Shown: positions 16,268-23,968 of the stretch, in pieces | How the letters are laid out: each line of letters begins with the position of its first letter | Numbering within the stretch: the first letter of the stretch is position 1 | IMG/VR virus record: IMGVR_UViG_3300044643_000665 | Coordinates: 1 to 31,837 of that record | Strand: one strand, 5' to 3' | Length of the DNA: 31,837 nucleotides | Source of the DNA: a virus | Notes under the pieces: model-generated | What the model saw: the letters and a program-made list of their open reading frames with translations, nothing else | Database searches by the model: none | What the model was told of the DNA's origin: nothing | Program-made: the position numbers and the translations under genes

Positions 16268-17582
16268 TGAACTTTTCCAGATTGTAATTGCCAGTAATTT
16301 CAGCAAAGTTAGAAAAAACAAAGTACCTAAAAGCATCCAGAGCGTGCGACTTGTCAGGGTTTTTTAGTTTCCAAGGGTCAAGACTGCCTTTACGGTCAAC
16401 CTTTGCCTCTTTTAAGTCACCTAATAAATCCTCGCAATTTGGTTTACTTATTCTAACTACGCATTTCTGAAAAAATAATAATGTGACTAGGCGGCTAGCA
16501 ATGTGGCTAGGGTTTGCCCTTGGCACTTGGATTGATATTTCAGGTATCGCCATATAATTAGAAATTAATTGATAGGCATTTATATTGTCACTAGTGAATG
16601 CGCTCCTACTGCTTCCAGATGCGTCTCCATTAATTACAAATGTGCAGTTAGGATACTCCTCTCTAACCATTTGACAAAGCGTGGAAAGGTCGCCCACTCT
16701 ATACACTTTTAGGATATTTACTGTGGCATAGGTTTCCGCATCATTTGAGTTCTTTTGGTACTGGCAGACAATACAAGTGTTACTAACATTGAAGTCAAAT
16801 GCTAAATAGACTGGTAGACTGGTTACCGCTTTGATTTGCGCATCAACCCCGTGCGTTTGGTTGTCAAAACTAGATGCAAATAGGTTTTCCCTATCCCAAA
16901 CCCCCCATTGACCAAGCGCATAAACCTCATAGTAGGTTTGATTGACGGTCTTGAGTGCAGACATCCTAACTGGATACTCATCATCCAAAAATTCAAGCGC
17001 ATCTAGATAAGTGCCGTGCATAATTAGGATGTTGTCTTTCTCTATGGCAGGGGGCTTATCAAAGAACCTTTGCTTTATCCAATGGGAGTCTGATACGGGA
17101 TTGAAGGTAAGGTAGAACCGTTTAGGATGTTTTGACTTACCCCGTAGTCGTAGGGTGATTTGAGTGAAGTCATCCAGCGTTAGTTCGGTAGCTTCCTCAA
17201 TCCAGATATATTTTGCCTGACTAAGTGATTTTAGTTTTTCAGGGTCATCGCATCCAAGGAAGATAATTTTATTACTGCCTGAGTGTATTTCCAAATATCC
17301 CCTGCGAAACTCGACCATTGAGTCAATTCCCCAGCCCGTAACCTTATTCCTGAAATCCGCATAAACTGAATTACGCAGCGTTCCAGCGACCTTTCTAATT
17401 ACGAAGTATGTTTGGTTCTGGTTGGCTTCGTGGTTGCATATTTCCGAAAGGAATAGCTGAATCATTGTTTGACTCTTGCCACTCCCTGCGCCCCCGAAAA
17501 GGATATTGTAGGTCTTTGGGCTATGGGTTACCTCAATGTACTTCCTTTGCCATAGACGGGGGTTTGATAAGTCCAGAACCAT
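16248..17582 (-). CDS. terL: Terminase large subunit
   Basis: A 444-aa packaging ATPase-nuclease. Walker A is GGAGSGKS at residues 30-37, with an adenine-contact Gln at 12 (LWQRKY). Walker B is KYIWIEEATEL (Glu129, Glu130), with a coupling motif around LTFNPVS (158-164). The RNase H-like nuclease has candidate acidic residues Asp263 (LAFDFN), Asp320 (NGDASG) and Asp416 (HALDAFRY). The length suits the terminase_3/terminase_6 families. It pumps DNA into the procapsid through the portal and cuts the concatemer. The ATG overlaps the small-subunit stop as TAATG; the gene ends with TAG inside the next gene. Confidence 0.95.
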   Translation of the reverse strand: MVLDLSNPRLWQRKYIEVTHSPKTYNILFGGAGSGKSQTMIQLFLSEICNHEANQNQTYFVIRKVAGTLRNSVYADFRNKVTGWGIDSMVEFRRGYLEIHSGSNKIIFLGCDDPEKLKSLSQAKYIWIEEATELTLDDFTQITLRLRGKSKHPKRFYLTFNPVSDSHWIKQRFFDKPPAIEKDNILIMHGTYLDALEFLDDEYPVRMSALKTVNQTYYEVYALGQWGVWDRENLFASSFDNQTHGVDAQIKAVTSLPVYLAFDFNVSNTCIVCQYQKNSNDAETYATVNILKVYRVGDLSTLCQMVREEYPNCTFVINGDASGSSRSAFTSDNINAYQLISNYMAIPEISIQVPRANPSHIASRLVTLLFFQKCVVRISKPNCEDLLGDLKEAKVDRKGSLDPWKLKNPDKSHALDAFRYFVFSNFAEITGNYNLEKFNGKLLQ

Positions 17583-17878
17583 TACTCCTCGCTAGGTGGT
17601 TTAGGCATTATCACCGTTGATGCGTTTCCGTTTAGGACTATATCAGCTACCTTACCATAGGCCCGATTCAATAATAGTTCCGCAGCCCTTACATCCCCTT
17701 TGACTGCTTTGGCCCTCAAGCCCATTAGAATGGCCTCTGCTGCGCTTTTACCGTCCTTGGTATCCCCTAATACATTTGCAAGAAGTTCACGCAAGTCAGG
17801 GATGACTTTGGGCCTTCCTTTGGGGTTACCAGATTCTCCCTTAGCCCAAGGTTTCTTTAGGTTTTGAGGGTTTGCCAT
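17582..17878 (-). CDS. Terminase small subunit-like protein (DUF5681 type)
   Basis: A 98-aa basic protein beginning MANPQNLKKPWAKGESGNPKGRPK. The GESGNPKGRPK motif is the DUF5681 signature frequent just before large terminase genes. A helical part (DLRELLANVLGDTKDGKSAAEAILMGLRAKA) follows, with LLNRAYGK later on, a segment also seen in that family. It would recognise packaging DNA and recruit TerL; this role rests on position and motif. The frame is open to 17953, but 17878 is preferred because earlier codons run into the IbrB-like gene. The stop overlaps the terL start. Confidence 0.8.
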   Translation of the reverse strand: MANPQNLKKPWAKGESGNPKGRPKVIPDLRELLANVLGDTKDGKSAAEAILMGLRAKAVKGDVRAAELLLNRAYGKVADIVLNGNASTVIMPKPPSEE

Positions 17879-17900
17879 CTCGTTGTTTTCTCGGTGTAGA

Positions 17901-18425
17901 TTAACTAGGTATCCAAGCCTGCGAATAAGGCTTATCCAAGTCAGGGTGGTCAATTACTTTCAATCCAGCGGTAAGGCGAACAACCTCCTCCCGTTCCATT
18001 GATAACCGCTCCATCACCTCCTCTATTGATAGCCCTTCCTCTAGCATACTTCCAACAATGCGCCCCATAGCAAGAACCCCGTGCCGCCCTCTAGCCCTAT
18101 TGTGCCGAATGGTTGACATCTTTTGGTGTTCACGGTCTTTTGGCTCTAGAATAACTACTGGCACAAAACCGTCAGTAAGTGCAAAAATCTCTTTATGCCC
18201 AGATACCGTCCAGCGGTGAAACCCGTCTACTATTGTCATATCTGGGTTGGCTACTATTGGCTGCGTCCATCCGTCCTCTAAGATACTTGTTTTAAGTAGG
18301 GTTAGTTCAGGGGGCGCAACTGAATTAGGGTTGTAATCGTTTGGCGATAATTTACTGCGGTGAATCCACCTTACATTTTCTAGAGGCATTATCCTGCCAT
18401 CAGGCAGTTTCTTTTTGGTTTCCAT
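17901..18425 (-). CDS. IbrB/YbdM-like ParB-fold protein
   Basis: A 174-aa ParB/Srx-fold protein: NDYNPNSVAPPELTLLKTSI with DGWTQPIV, then TIVDGFHRW (66-72), the ParB phosphate-binding motif in its IbrB/YbdM form, then a helical C-terminal part with a helix-turn-helix look (GLSIEEVMERLSMEREEVVRLTAG). It follows an IbrA-like PP-loop gene with a 26-base overlap, the same pairing known as ibrA-ibrB and ybdN-ybdM in enterobacteria. ParB-fold proteins can be CTP or ATP hydrolases, kinases or nucleases; which applies here is unknown. The start could instead be the ATG at 18389. The frame to 18473 is not used, since it lies deep in ibrA. Confidence 0.78.
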   Translation of the reverse strand: METKKKLPDGRIMPLENVRWIHRSKLSPNDYNPNSVAPPELTLLKTSILEDGWTQPIVANPDMTIVDGFHRWTVSGHKEIFALTDGFVPVVILEPKDREHQKMSTIRHNRARGRHGVLAMGRIVGSMLEEGLSIEEVMERLSMEREEVVRLTAGLKVIDHPDLDKPYSQAWIPS

Positions 18426-19692
18426 AGTACCGTTTTTTATAAGTTTCTGACCCGTATTTATTAACCGCTTCATCCCTAGTTAGCCCAGCCTTCTCCCGTG
18501 CGGTTTTAGCCTTGAAAGGTATGCGCTGCAACTGCCTTTGCTTTGTGTCACCCCGTACCGCTATACGAGCAAGGAACTCCCACGATATACCAGTAAGGGG
18601 GCAAGCATCCTTCTCATTTTCGGATATAGGAAAGTCTGTTTGGTTTTTGTGCCAAGTGATAATCCTATTCATTTGCTCAACCGACATTTTTTTTGCTTTT
18701 GGGGTCATTGATTCCAAAATGCGCTTTGTATAGATTGACCACGGTACTTGTTCTTCCTTTTCTGGCTTAGTTCCCGTGTAGATTCCTTCATTGTGGTACA
18801 TCCTTGCGGTTTTGACTCCTTCAACCCGTTCCAGTATTTTATGCCAAAACTCCCCGTAAAGAATAGGCCATTGGTCTAGAGCCCTTAGTGACTCCTCTGC
18901 AAATATAGCACCGACCCTTTGCTGCTCAAGTTTATTGTAAGACTCGGTCATTTGCTTTAAGTCGTACTCTGTGTTGTATGGCAGCCCAGTTTCACGGGTG
19001 TACTTCCAGACATCCTTGGCAAACCAGTCGTAGATTGGGTACGCTACTGGCACATTTGAGGATATGTAGCACTCACTTTTTTTACGGGTCATAATGGTAA
19101 ACCGTGCAGGGCTTTCTGCGGCCCGTATTCCAGCAAGGTTGATGCAGGATATACCCCTCTTTGCGTAATTGTCAGCAATTAGGTCGCACATATCTTGCAT
19201 TACGCTACAATCTCTAACCGCATTAGATTTGAATGGTAATCCGTCAGGGTTTTTGTAATTAGGGTCGTAAATAAATTTACTTCCTGCTAGATGCGTGGTA
19301 GCCCACTCAGGAATTTCCCTTACCCAAATGTCTTTTTCAAGTGGATTCCAAGCGTACCAGAAAGGGCTGGTAATTGAGCAAGCATTTCTAACTATGAATG
19401 GGATAGCGTACCACTTCATTGATACCTCCTCCATATCAAAAACCTCCTTTACAAATTTTAGGGTGCTTTGCCCCTCTATTTCGTGGTCAAAAAAGGTAGC
19501 CTCTACTGGTAGTTTTCCAAGTTCCCGTGCTACCTCTATTGTCAAGTAAAGCAAGGCGGTTGAATCCTTACCCCCTGAAAAATTAACTATGACTTTGTCG
19601 TAGGTTTTATAAAGGTGATGTATCCTTTCCTTTGCTGCCTCAACTACATTTATGTCTAGGAAGTGTTTATCCTTATGAATAGTCTTTTTCAT
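18400..19692 (-). CDS. IbrA/YbdN-like PP-loop ATPase (PAPS reductase fold)
   Basis: A 430-aa member of the PAPS reductase / PP-loop superfamily, larger than true PAPS reductases (about 240 aa) and matching the IbrA/YbdN (DUF3440) layout. The PP-loop is SGGKDS at 39-44, then LAGIRAAESPARF (187-198) and YPIYDWFAKDVWKY (218-231), followed by a roughly 200-residue C-terminal extension with CPLTGISWEF. Such enzymes activate a substrate by adenylation and often transfer sulfur; the substrate here is unknown. It is translated next to a second PP-loop protein upstream and an IbrB-like protein downstream. It starts behind TTGTAATT. Confidence 0.85.
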   Translation of the reverse strand: MKKTIHKDKHFLDINVVEAAKERIHHLYKTYDKVIVNFSGGKDSTALLYLTIEVARELGKLPVEATFFDHEIEGQSTLKFVKEVFDMEEVSMKWYAIPFIVRNACSITSPFWYAWNPLEKDIWVREIPEWATTHLAGSKFIYDPNYKNPDGLPFKSNAVRDCSVMQDMCDLIADNYAKRGISCINLAGIRAAESPARFTIMTRKKSECYISSNVPVAYPIYDWFAKDVWKYTRETGLPYNTEYDLKQMTESYNKLEQQRVGAIFAEESLRALDQWPILYGEFWHKILERVEGVKTARMYHNEGIYTGTKPEKEEQVPWSIYTKRILESMTPKAKKMSVEQMNRIITWHKNQTDFPISENEKDACPLTGISWEFLARIAVRGDTKQRQLQRIPFKAKTAREKAGLTRDEAVNKYGSETYKKRYYGNQKETA

Positions 19693-19694
19693 AA

Positions 19695-20414
19695 TTACAA
19701 TTTGGCTAGGTACTGCTCAACCCGTGGGTCGTATTTGGCTGCGCAATTTAAGTAGGTAGGTGCGTGCCGTCTTACCGCATCAAAAGCATCCTCAATGCTG
19801 CCACGCTCTGCATACGCTTTGTGAGCAAGGGTTATCCAAGTGTGAAGGTGAGGACTTCCAGTCTTATAGCAGGACGGGTAATTTAGATTTTTGCTATTGA
19901 TGTACTCCCAAACTTCCTGCTTTGTCCAGTCGTGAATGGGGTGACACTGCGCAGTTCTCCCGTGTTTTGCAGTAAGATAAACGGGCCTTAATATGGTGTT
20001 TTCCTCTTTCCTCCTGCCATAAATTTGAAGCCTCAATTTGTTGGCCTTAGCAAACTTTGGCATAGATACCCAGTGTCGTACCTTGTCAAGGGTTGACGGC
20101 CTCCATTTGGCTGGTGGCATTTGATTCAACCAATGTAGTTCAGCAAACTTTTCTGGTGTATGTTGATGGTGGTAGGTAGGGTCTATCCCTATGGTTTCAG
20201 CAGCCTTTTGGATTTCAAATAGCGTGCCGTCTGGCAATAGGCTAGCCTCACAGAATGCTTTTGTTACTCCGATGGTTTCTTTTACCAGACTAGCCATAAC
20301 AATAGAGTCCTTACCCCCAGAAAACATTATTGCCGTTGTGTCAGGGGTTGCATCAAATACCTCATACGCATCCGCAATAATGCGTTTCGCAGAGTCTATT
20401 TTTTTTAAAATCAT
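19695..20414 (-). CDS. PAPS reductase-like PP-loop ATPase
   Basis: A 239-aa protein of the phosphoadenosine phosphosulfate reductase fold, with SGGKDS at 32-37, LQIYGRRKEEN (129-139) in place of the usual GxRxxES, and HPIHDWTKQEVWEYI (158-172). The catalytic ECGLH-type C-terminal motif of true PAPS reductases is not seen, so this is more likely an adenylating or sulfur-transfer enzyme, as in phage PP-loop proteins and DndC. Its ATG overlaps the cupin stop (ATGA) and it ends two bases before the IbrA-like gene, so the three are tightly coupled. The substrate is unknown. Confidence 0.82.
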   Translation of the reverse strand: MILKKIDSAKRIIADAYEVFDATPDTTAIMFSGGKDSIVMASLVKETIGVTKAFCEASLLPDGTLFEIQKAAETIGIDPTYHHQHTPEKFAELHWLNQMPPAKWRPSTLDKVRHWVSMPKFAKANKLRLQIYGRRKEENTILRPVYLTAKHGRTAQCHPIHDWTKQEVWEYINSKNLNYPSCYKTGSPHLHTWITLAHKAYAERGSIEDAFDAVRRHAPTYLNCAAKYDPRVEQYLAKL

Positions 20415-21196
20415 TTGGTCTGTATTTCCTTGATTAGACTTGCTGAAACTCCATCAACTATGGTACGGTTAATCATAGGGTGAACTTCATCCGTTGCTCC
20501 AAAATCACTATCGGGGTGAAACGCTATAACATCCATACTTGAGTCACGGGTTTCAAATGCGTGTTGACCTATTGGGTATATGCCACCATCTTGACCCACT
20601 GCGGTCGTTACCCCATCCCATTCTTTAATTATGAATATGTTTCCTTCATCCAGCGGTAAGTTGCCGAAAGGGGTAATACACCTACCTGACCCTTTTGCGA
20701 CCACTCCGATTCTATGACTTGGATGAGTGTGCTGCGTTTGGTCTATGTTGGTTGGAAAGTGCAAATGATTAAAGCAAGGGTCACCCATTTTAACTGGTGG
20801 TATCAAAAGACTATCCGTGCATCCGTCAATATATTTCAACCTTCCTTGCGCCTCAATTTTACCCCCTATTGAAAAAAAGGCTTTATAATCCTTGTACTCC
20901 TTTTCAGGGATAATTTCAATTATTATAGCCTTTCCAGACATATACTTGAGGATAGTTAGTTTACTATTTGACACAAAGTATTGACCGCTTTTTAAATGTG
21001 TATTAGGTAAGTCTGAGAAATTTATGTTTACCCCACCCTTGTAGATATATCCGAAATAACTGTGGTTTTTTTTGGGCTTGAAACCCTCTCCGTCAATTAC
21101 ATTGTAATACCTAATTGGGAATTTTGGGTGATTGCTTTCATCAAGTAATAGCCCTGAGGTATTATTGTCAAATAGTATAAAACTGCTAGTTTCCAT
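20411..21196 (-). CDS. Double-domain cupin protein
   Basis: A 261-aa protein with an N-terminal RmlC-like beta domain (about 25-110; HSYFGYIYKGGVNINF, LKSGQYF) and a C-terminal cupin (about 120-235) carrying NHLHFP, QHTHPSHRIG (His156, His158, His161 as likely metal ligands), a GSGRC..PFG..PLDEGNIFII core and a second His212 (GQHAFET). The SSMDVIAFHPDSDFG and HPMINRTIVDG segments near the end look family-specific. Metal-dependent oxidation or isomerisation is possible; no substrate can be named. It lies between the ParB-like gene and two PP-loop genes, which suggests a joint pathway. Confidence 0.72.
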   Translation of the reverse strand: METSSFILFDNNTSGLLLDESNHPKFPIRYYNVIDGEGFKPKKNHSYFGYIYKGGVNINFSDLPNTHLKSGQYFVSNSKLTILKYMSGKAIIIEIIPEKEYKDYKAFFSIGGKIEAQGRLKYIDGCTDSLLIPPVKMGDPCFNHLHFPTNIDQTQHTHPSHRIGVVAKGSGRCITPFGNLPLDEGNIFIIKEWDGVTTAVGQDGGIYPIGQHAFETRDSSMDVIAFHPDSDFGATDEVHPMINRTIVDGVSASLIKEIQTK

Positions 21197-21197
21197 T

Positions 21198-21782
21198 TTA
21201 ATTATAATTAGAAATTATGTGGAACAATGCTTCACCTAGCGAACCGCCTTTTGTTTCTTGAACGGATTTTAAAGCGGCTATTACTGTTTCTTTTTGCTCC
21301 TCTAGCATTACCACTTCAAACCGCACATACCCTTCATCCGTAATTTTAGGGTCTTGAATGGTTACAGAATCCCCGTCGTCATCCCCTAAATCTCCAAAGG
21401 AAAGTAAATCCGCAGCCGTGCCGAAATTGTACTTATCAACCCCCCACTCAACTAAGTTTTCCATATCCCAGTTATTCGCTAGGTCATCCCAATTCCAAGC
21501 CCCGAATTCAACATTATCTTTAATCATAAACTCCGCTTGTTTTTCAGGCGACCAGTCTACGATTTCAACTTTGGTTTCCTTTATCCCTGCTTCTTCCAAT
21601 GCCCTAAGGCGCATATTGCCACCTAGAACAATCAGTTGCTCATTTACTACTATTGGCCTTGCCTCTAGCATTTCAGGAAACTCCTTTAAACTTTTAACTA
21701 ACTTTTGAAACTTATCATCCTTAATGATACGAGGGTTATTCGGATGCGGTTTTAGGTTTGAAACCTTAATTACTTTCAACAT
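21198..21782 (-). CDS. ParB-like nuclease-domain protein
   Basis: A 194-aa protein with an N-terminal ParB domain: LKPHPNNPRIIKDDKFQKL (10-28), RPIVVNEQ and LGGNMRLRALEEAG (53-66), the phage variant of the GERRxxA motif. A short linker leads to an acidic C-terminal part (LGDDDGDSV). Phage proteins of this kind are usually encoded near the small terminase and have been suggested to act as nucleases or nucleotide-dependent switches; no direct function is known here. It begins TAAATG right behind the 48-aa gene and is the second gene of the late operon. Confidence 0.85.
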   Translation of the reverse strand: MLKVIKVSNLKPHPNNPRIIKDDKFQKLVKSLKEFPEMLEARPIVVNEQLIVLGGNMRLRALEEAGIKETKVEIVDWSPEKQAEFMIKDNVEFGAWNWDDLANNWDMENLVEWGVDKYNFGTAADLLSFGDLGDDDGDSVTIQDPKITDEGYVRFEVVMLEEQKETVIAALKSVQETKGGSLGEALFHIISNYN

Positions 21783-21929
21783 TTACTTGGATTTTTTTGG
21801 TTTTGCTTTTGATTTATATGCGGATGATAAGGCCATTGCTACGGCTTGCTTTTGAGGGTGGCCCTTTTTCATTTCCATCTTAATATTTTCGCTGATGGTT
21901 TTCTTACTGCTTCCTTTTTTTAGCGGCAT
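21783..21929 (-). CDS. Small basic [13 protein letters not shown] protein (48 aa)
   Basis: A 48-aa, very Lys-rich protein starting [20 protein letters not shown] and continuing [14 protein letters not shown]. This is a small family seen in many phages (DUF6496-like; from memory) with no known function. It is the first gene of the late operon, 18 bases after the -7 box of the promoter at 21947-21979, and its stop directly precedes the ParB ATG. The strong positive charge would suit nucleic-acid binding. Confidence 0.85.
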   Translation of the reverse strand: MPLKKGSSKKTISENIKMEMKKGHPQKQAVAMALSSAYKSKAKPKKSK

Positions 21930-21946
21930 ATTCTTTGCATTTTTCA

Positions 21947-21979
21947 CAAAGGTAGTTCTGTTTAATTAAAAGCAAAAAA
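21947..21979 (-). promoter_or_regulatory. Probable late-operon promoter
   Basis: Read on the minus strand: TTTTTTG (21973-21979), an 18-base spacer, TACCTTTG (21947-21954). It fits the Bacteroidota -33/-7 consensus but lacks the GCAGTT extension of the other promoters. The -33 T-run is also the T-run of the terminator of the preceding unit, so termination and initiation sites are fused. Confidence 0.65.
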
Positions 21980-21997
21980 GCAGCCTAAAAGACTGCC
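21974..21997 (-). terminator. Terminator of the DUF932 transcript
   Basis: Minus strand GGCAGTC-TTTTA-GGCTGC followed by TTTTTT. It lies about 45 bases after the stop of the 79-aa gene at 22044. Its T-run overlaps the late promoter. Confidence 0.7.
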
Positions 21998-22043
21998 TCT
22001 TTATCTACCATACATTAGTCAATAGAAAAACCAAAAAAAGTGC

Positions 22044-22283
22044 CTACATCTTGAAATTGTCAATGTCTTTTAAATCCTTTCCAGCATACTCGGGTCGCTT
22101 GTACGGCTTTCCAGAATTTTCATAAATGGGGGTAAGCACCCTACCCCCGTTATGGTCAACATATAGCAGCATCGCATTGCCTTCATAGTCTTTGCCGTCC
22201 TCGCCATACATAAAGTAGGTTCGGTAAGGCAGTTCGTTAAACTGCTCAATTTTTTCGCCAACCTTAGCATAAAAGCGTTTCAT
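22044..22283 (-). CDS. Hypothetical protein (79 aa)
   Basis: A 79-aa soluble protein (MKRFYAKVGEKIEQFNELPY, then YFMYGEDGKDYEGNAMLLYV, GGRVLTPIYENSGKPYKRPEY). I do not recognise it. Aromatic residues and alternating charges suggest a compact alpha/beta fold. It is the last gene of the DUF932 unit, overlapping the preceding gene by ATGA, and ends with TAG before a terminator. Confidence 0.7.
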   Translation of the reverse strand: MKRFYAKVGEKIEQFNELPYRTYFMYGEDGKDYEGNAMLLYVDHNGGRVLTPIYENSGKPYKRPEYAGKDLKDIDNFKM

Positions 22284-22603
22284 AATGCGTTCAACTGGAA
22301 AGTAAAAATATAATCGTATCCGTAGATTTCAAAGTTTTCTACTAGGCTTTTAAAAGCCGCTATATTCAACTTTACCTCTTTGGTTGCATTTACCCGTCCG
22401 TCGCTTATGCGTCCAATGTGCTTGATTTCTTCCGCATCTGGATAGGTTATTTTCATTTCTACATCCAGCGGAACTTTAATCCCGATTTTATTAGAATCGT
22501 GGAAGTGGTCTACCCTCATCACTCGGTTTCCTTCAAAGGTTAAAAACCCGTAGACGGTAACTGTTGCACCGCTCTTTGTTACTTTTTCGTACTTTAAATT
22601 CAT
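22280..22603 (-). CDS. Hypothetical protein (107 aa)
   Basis: A 107-aa protein with beta-rich N-terminus (YEKVTKSGATVTVYGFLTF) and a helical C-terminus. No family is recognised. It starts behind AATTAAAATT and lies downstream of a G6/C6 hairpin that separates it from the DUF932 gene; it overlaps the next gene by four bases. Its position suggests a function alongside DUF932 early in infection. Confidence 0.7.
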   Translation of the reverse strand: MNLKYEKVTKSGATVTVYGFLTFEGNRVMRVDHFHDSNKIGIKVPLDVEMKITYPDAEEIKHIGRISDGRVNATKEVKLNIAAFKSLVENFEIYGYDYIFTFQLNAL

Positions 22604-22619
22604 AATTTTAATTAATAAA

Positions 22620-22638
22620 GGGGGGTTGTTAGCCCCCC
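22620..22638 (-). terminator. Hairpin after the DUF932 gene (attenuator or weak terminator)
   Basis: Minus strand GGGGGG-CTAACAA-CCCCCC followed by TTTATTAATT. The stem is strong and the T-run interrupted, so partial termination or RNA 3'-end protection between DUF932 and the two small genes is likely. Confidence 0.5.
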
Positions 22639-22650
22639 GTCGGTTAAACT

Positions 22651-23466
22651 TTATTTTGCTAGCGTTTCAAAAATTACGGTGTCAAGTTCCATACGCTTGT
22701 ACTCATCCGTTTTAATAGTTCCGTTGTGGTTTAATTCACCGTTAAACGCATTATAAATCAACCAGTCGGTAATTGGTAGCCCTAGGGAGTTTTCAAACAT
22801 TAATCGCTGCGTAACCTGCTCTACTTGCCTTGTCGGAAATCCGCTTGCAAGCACTACTTCCTCAATGCGCTCAGTCCAGTTATGTACCATACGGTCGGCC
22901 ATACCATTGTAGACCACCTCTATCTGTTTAACGCTTTCTAGTAGGCTTTCCATCTCAGCCACCATCACACGGTAAATTTCTGGGGTTGCCCCTACGGTAT
23001 TCTTTACCCTAGCACGCTGCTCAAACTTAAAGCCGTGTAGGCCATTAGTGCAGATTTGTCGCCACATTCCAATCTGGAAAGTAAATGGTATCCAGCTATC
23101 GTAGGAGTGCATCACCCTTATCTTAGGCGCAACATTGTCACCTTTAAAATTCAGGTTTCCTATACTTGTCATACGGCCTTTCAAAGTGTAGTCCGCATAG
23201 AACCTTTTGTAGTCCTCGTGGAAATATTGAACCTCGTAGTCAATCTTGCCATCCATTTCGGCCTCTAGCCGTCCAAAAAGTTCCGTAGTGGTATGCAGAC
23301 CGTAACTCTTGGATGCAAGGTTTACAATGCTTCTACCCCCGTCTGGCTTGGTAACTACCACGGCTTTACTGCGGTCACTCCGCACATCGTAAATTCCGTT
23401 TAAAATGCTGGCAGTATCAACCGCCTCTACTGGTGCAAAAAATCCGTTCTTATCTAGCGTTTTCAT
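22651..23466 (-). CDS. DUF932 (phage/plasmid-like TIGR03299) protein
   Basis: A 271-aa protein resembling DUF932. Landmarks are SKSYGLHTTTELFGRLE near residues 53-69, then PKIRVMHSYDSWIPFTFQIGMWRQICTNG, which matches the family's PxxxxxHS...R..CTNG pattern. The C-terminal half is helical. DUF932 proteins occur on phages and plasmids and their function is unsettled. It is the first gene behind a TTTGCAGTT-family promoter (23509-23540), with an AACAATT leader, so it is probably expressed early and strongly. Confidence 0.78.
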   Translation of the reverse strand: MKTLDKNGFFAPVEAVDTASILNGIYDVRSDRSKAVVVTKPDGGRSIVNLASKSYGLHTTTELFGRLEAEMDGKIDYEVQYFHEDYKRFYADYTLKGRMTSIGNLNFKGDNVAPKIRVMHSYDSWIPFTFQIGMWRQICTNGLHGFKFEQRARVKNTVGATPEIYRVMVAEMESLLESVKQIEVVYNGMADRMVHNWTERIEEVVLASGFPTRQVEQVTQRLMFENSLGLPITDWLIYNAFNGELNHNGTIKTDEYKRMELDTVIFETLAK

Positions 23467-23508
23467 AATTGTTAGCGTTCGGAAAGCCGTTCCCCTTTAA
23501 AGTTTTGG

Positions 23509-23540
23509 CAAATCTAATTAGCCGTTTTGATAACTGCAAG
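23509..23540 (-). promoter_or_regulatory. Bacteroidota-type promoter, TTTGCAGTT family
   Basis: Minus strand CTTGCAGTT (23532-23540) followed by ATCAAAA, spacer 20, TAGATTTG (23509-23516). It lies 43 bases before the DUF932 ATG. The first 16 bases are identical to those of the promoter at 1047. Confidence 0.8.
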
Positions 23541-23557
23541 TTTTTAAATAAAAAATT

Positions 23558-23827
23558 TTAGTGTTTGAAGGTTAGTGTATTCACCAACTTCCGCTTTTTA
23601 GCAATCTTAATCATAGCCTTCACGGATGCTAAAACTATGGTGTCACCGTTGTCAACGTGAAAGTTAGCGGTGTATTTAATTAGCACTCGCTCCGCAGAGG
23701 TATATGGCTCAAGCCCTACCTCAATCATTAAATTAGCCGCTTCCTTTTCCGAGTACCCTTGGCTTGCAAATGCCTCATAAACCATAAAAGCCTCGTGTTT
23801 TCCAAAATGTCCGTTTTCAGTAATCAT
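23558..23827 (-). CDS. Hypothetical protein (89 aa)
   Basis: An 89-aa helical protein starting MITENGHFGKHEAFMVYEAF, then GYSEKEAANLMIEVGLEPY, with a basic C-terminus (KIAKKRKLVNTL). Not recognised; the EKEAANLMIEVGL segment looks like a helix-turn-helix or small helical bundle. I chose the ATG at 23827, not the frame opening at 23929, because the promoter box at 23858-23889 lies between them and the ATG follows TAATTACAATT. It is a single-gene unit. Confidence 0.72.
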   Translation of the reverse strand: MITENGHFGKHEAFMVYEAFASQGYSEKEAANLMIEVGLEPYTSAERVLIKYTANFHVDNGDTIVLASVKAMIKIAKKRKLVNTLTFKH

Positions 23828-23857
23828 AATTGTAATTAATAATTGTTTAATGGTCTG

Positions 23858-23889
23858 CAAGTCTACAACCAAGTTTTGAGAACTGCAAA
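23858..23889 (-). promoter_or_regulatory. Bacteroidota-type promoter, TTTGCAGTT family
   Basis: Minus strand TTTGCAGTT (23881-23889) followed by CTCAAAA, spacer 20, TAGACTTG (23858-23865). The transcribed leader shares AGACCATTAA with that of the gene at 540-761. Confidence 0.75.
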
Positions 23890-23968
23890 TTTTATTTAAA
23901 AATTTTTTAACACCTTGATTTTTTGGCAATTAGACCCTTAGCCCTTTCACAATTACCAATATAATTAG

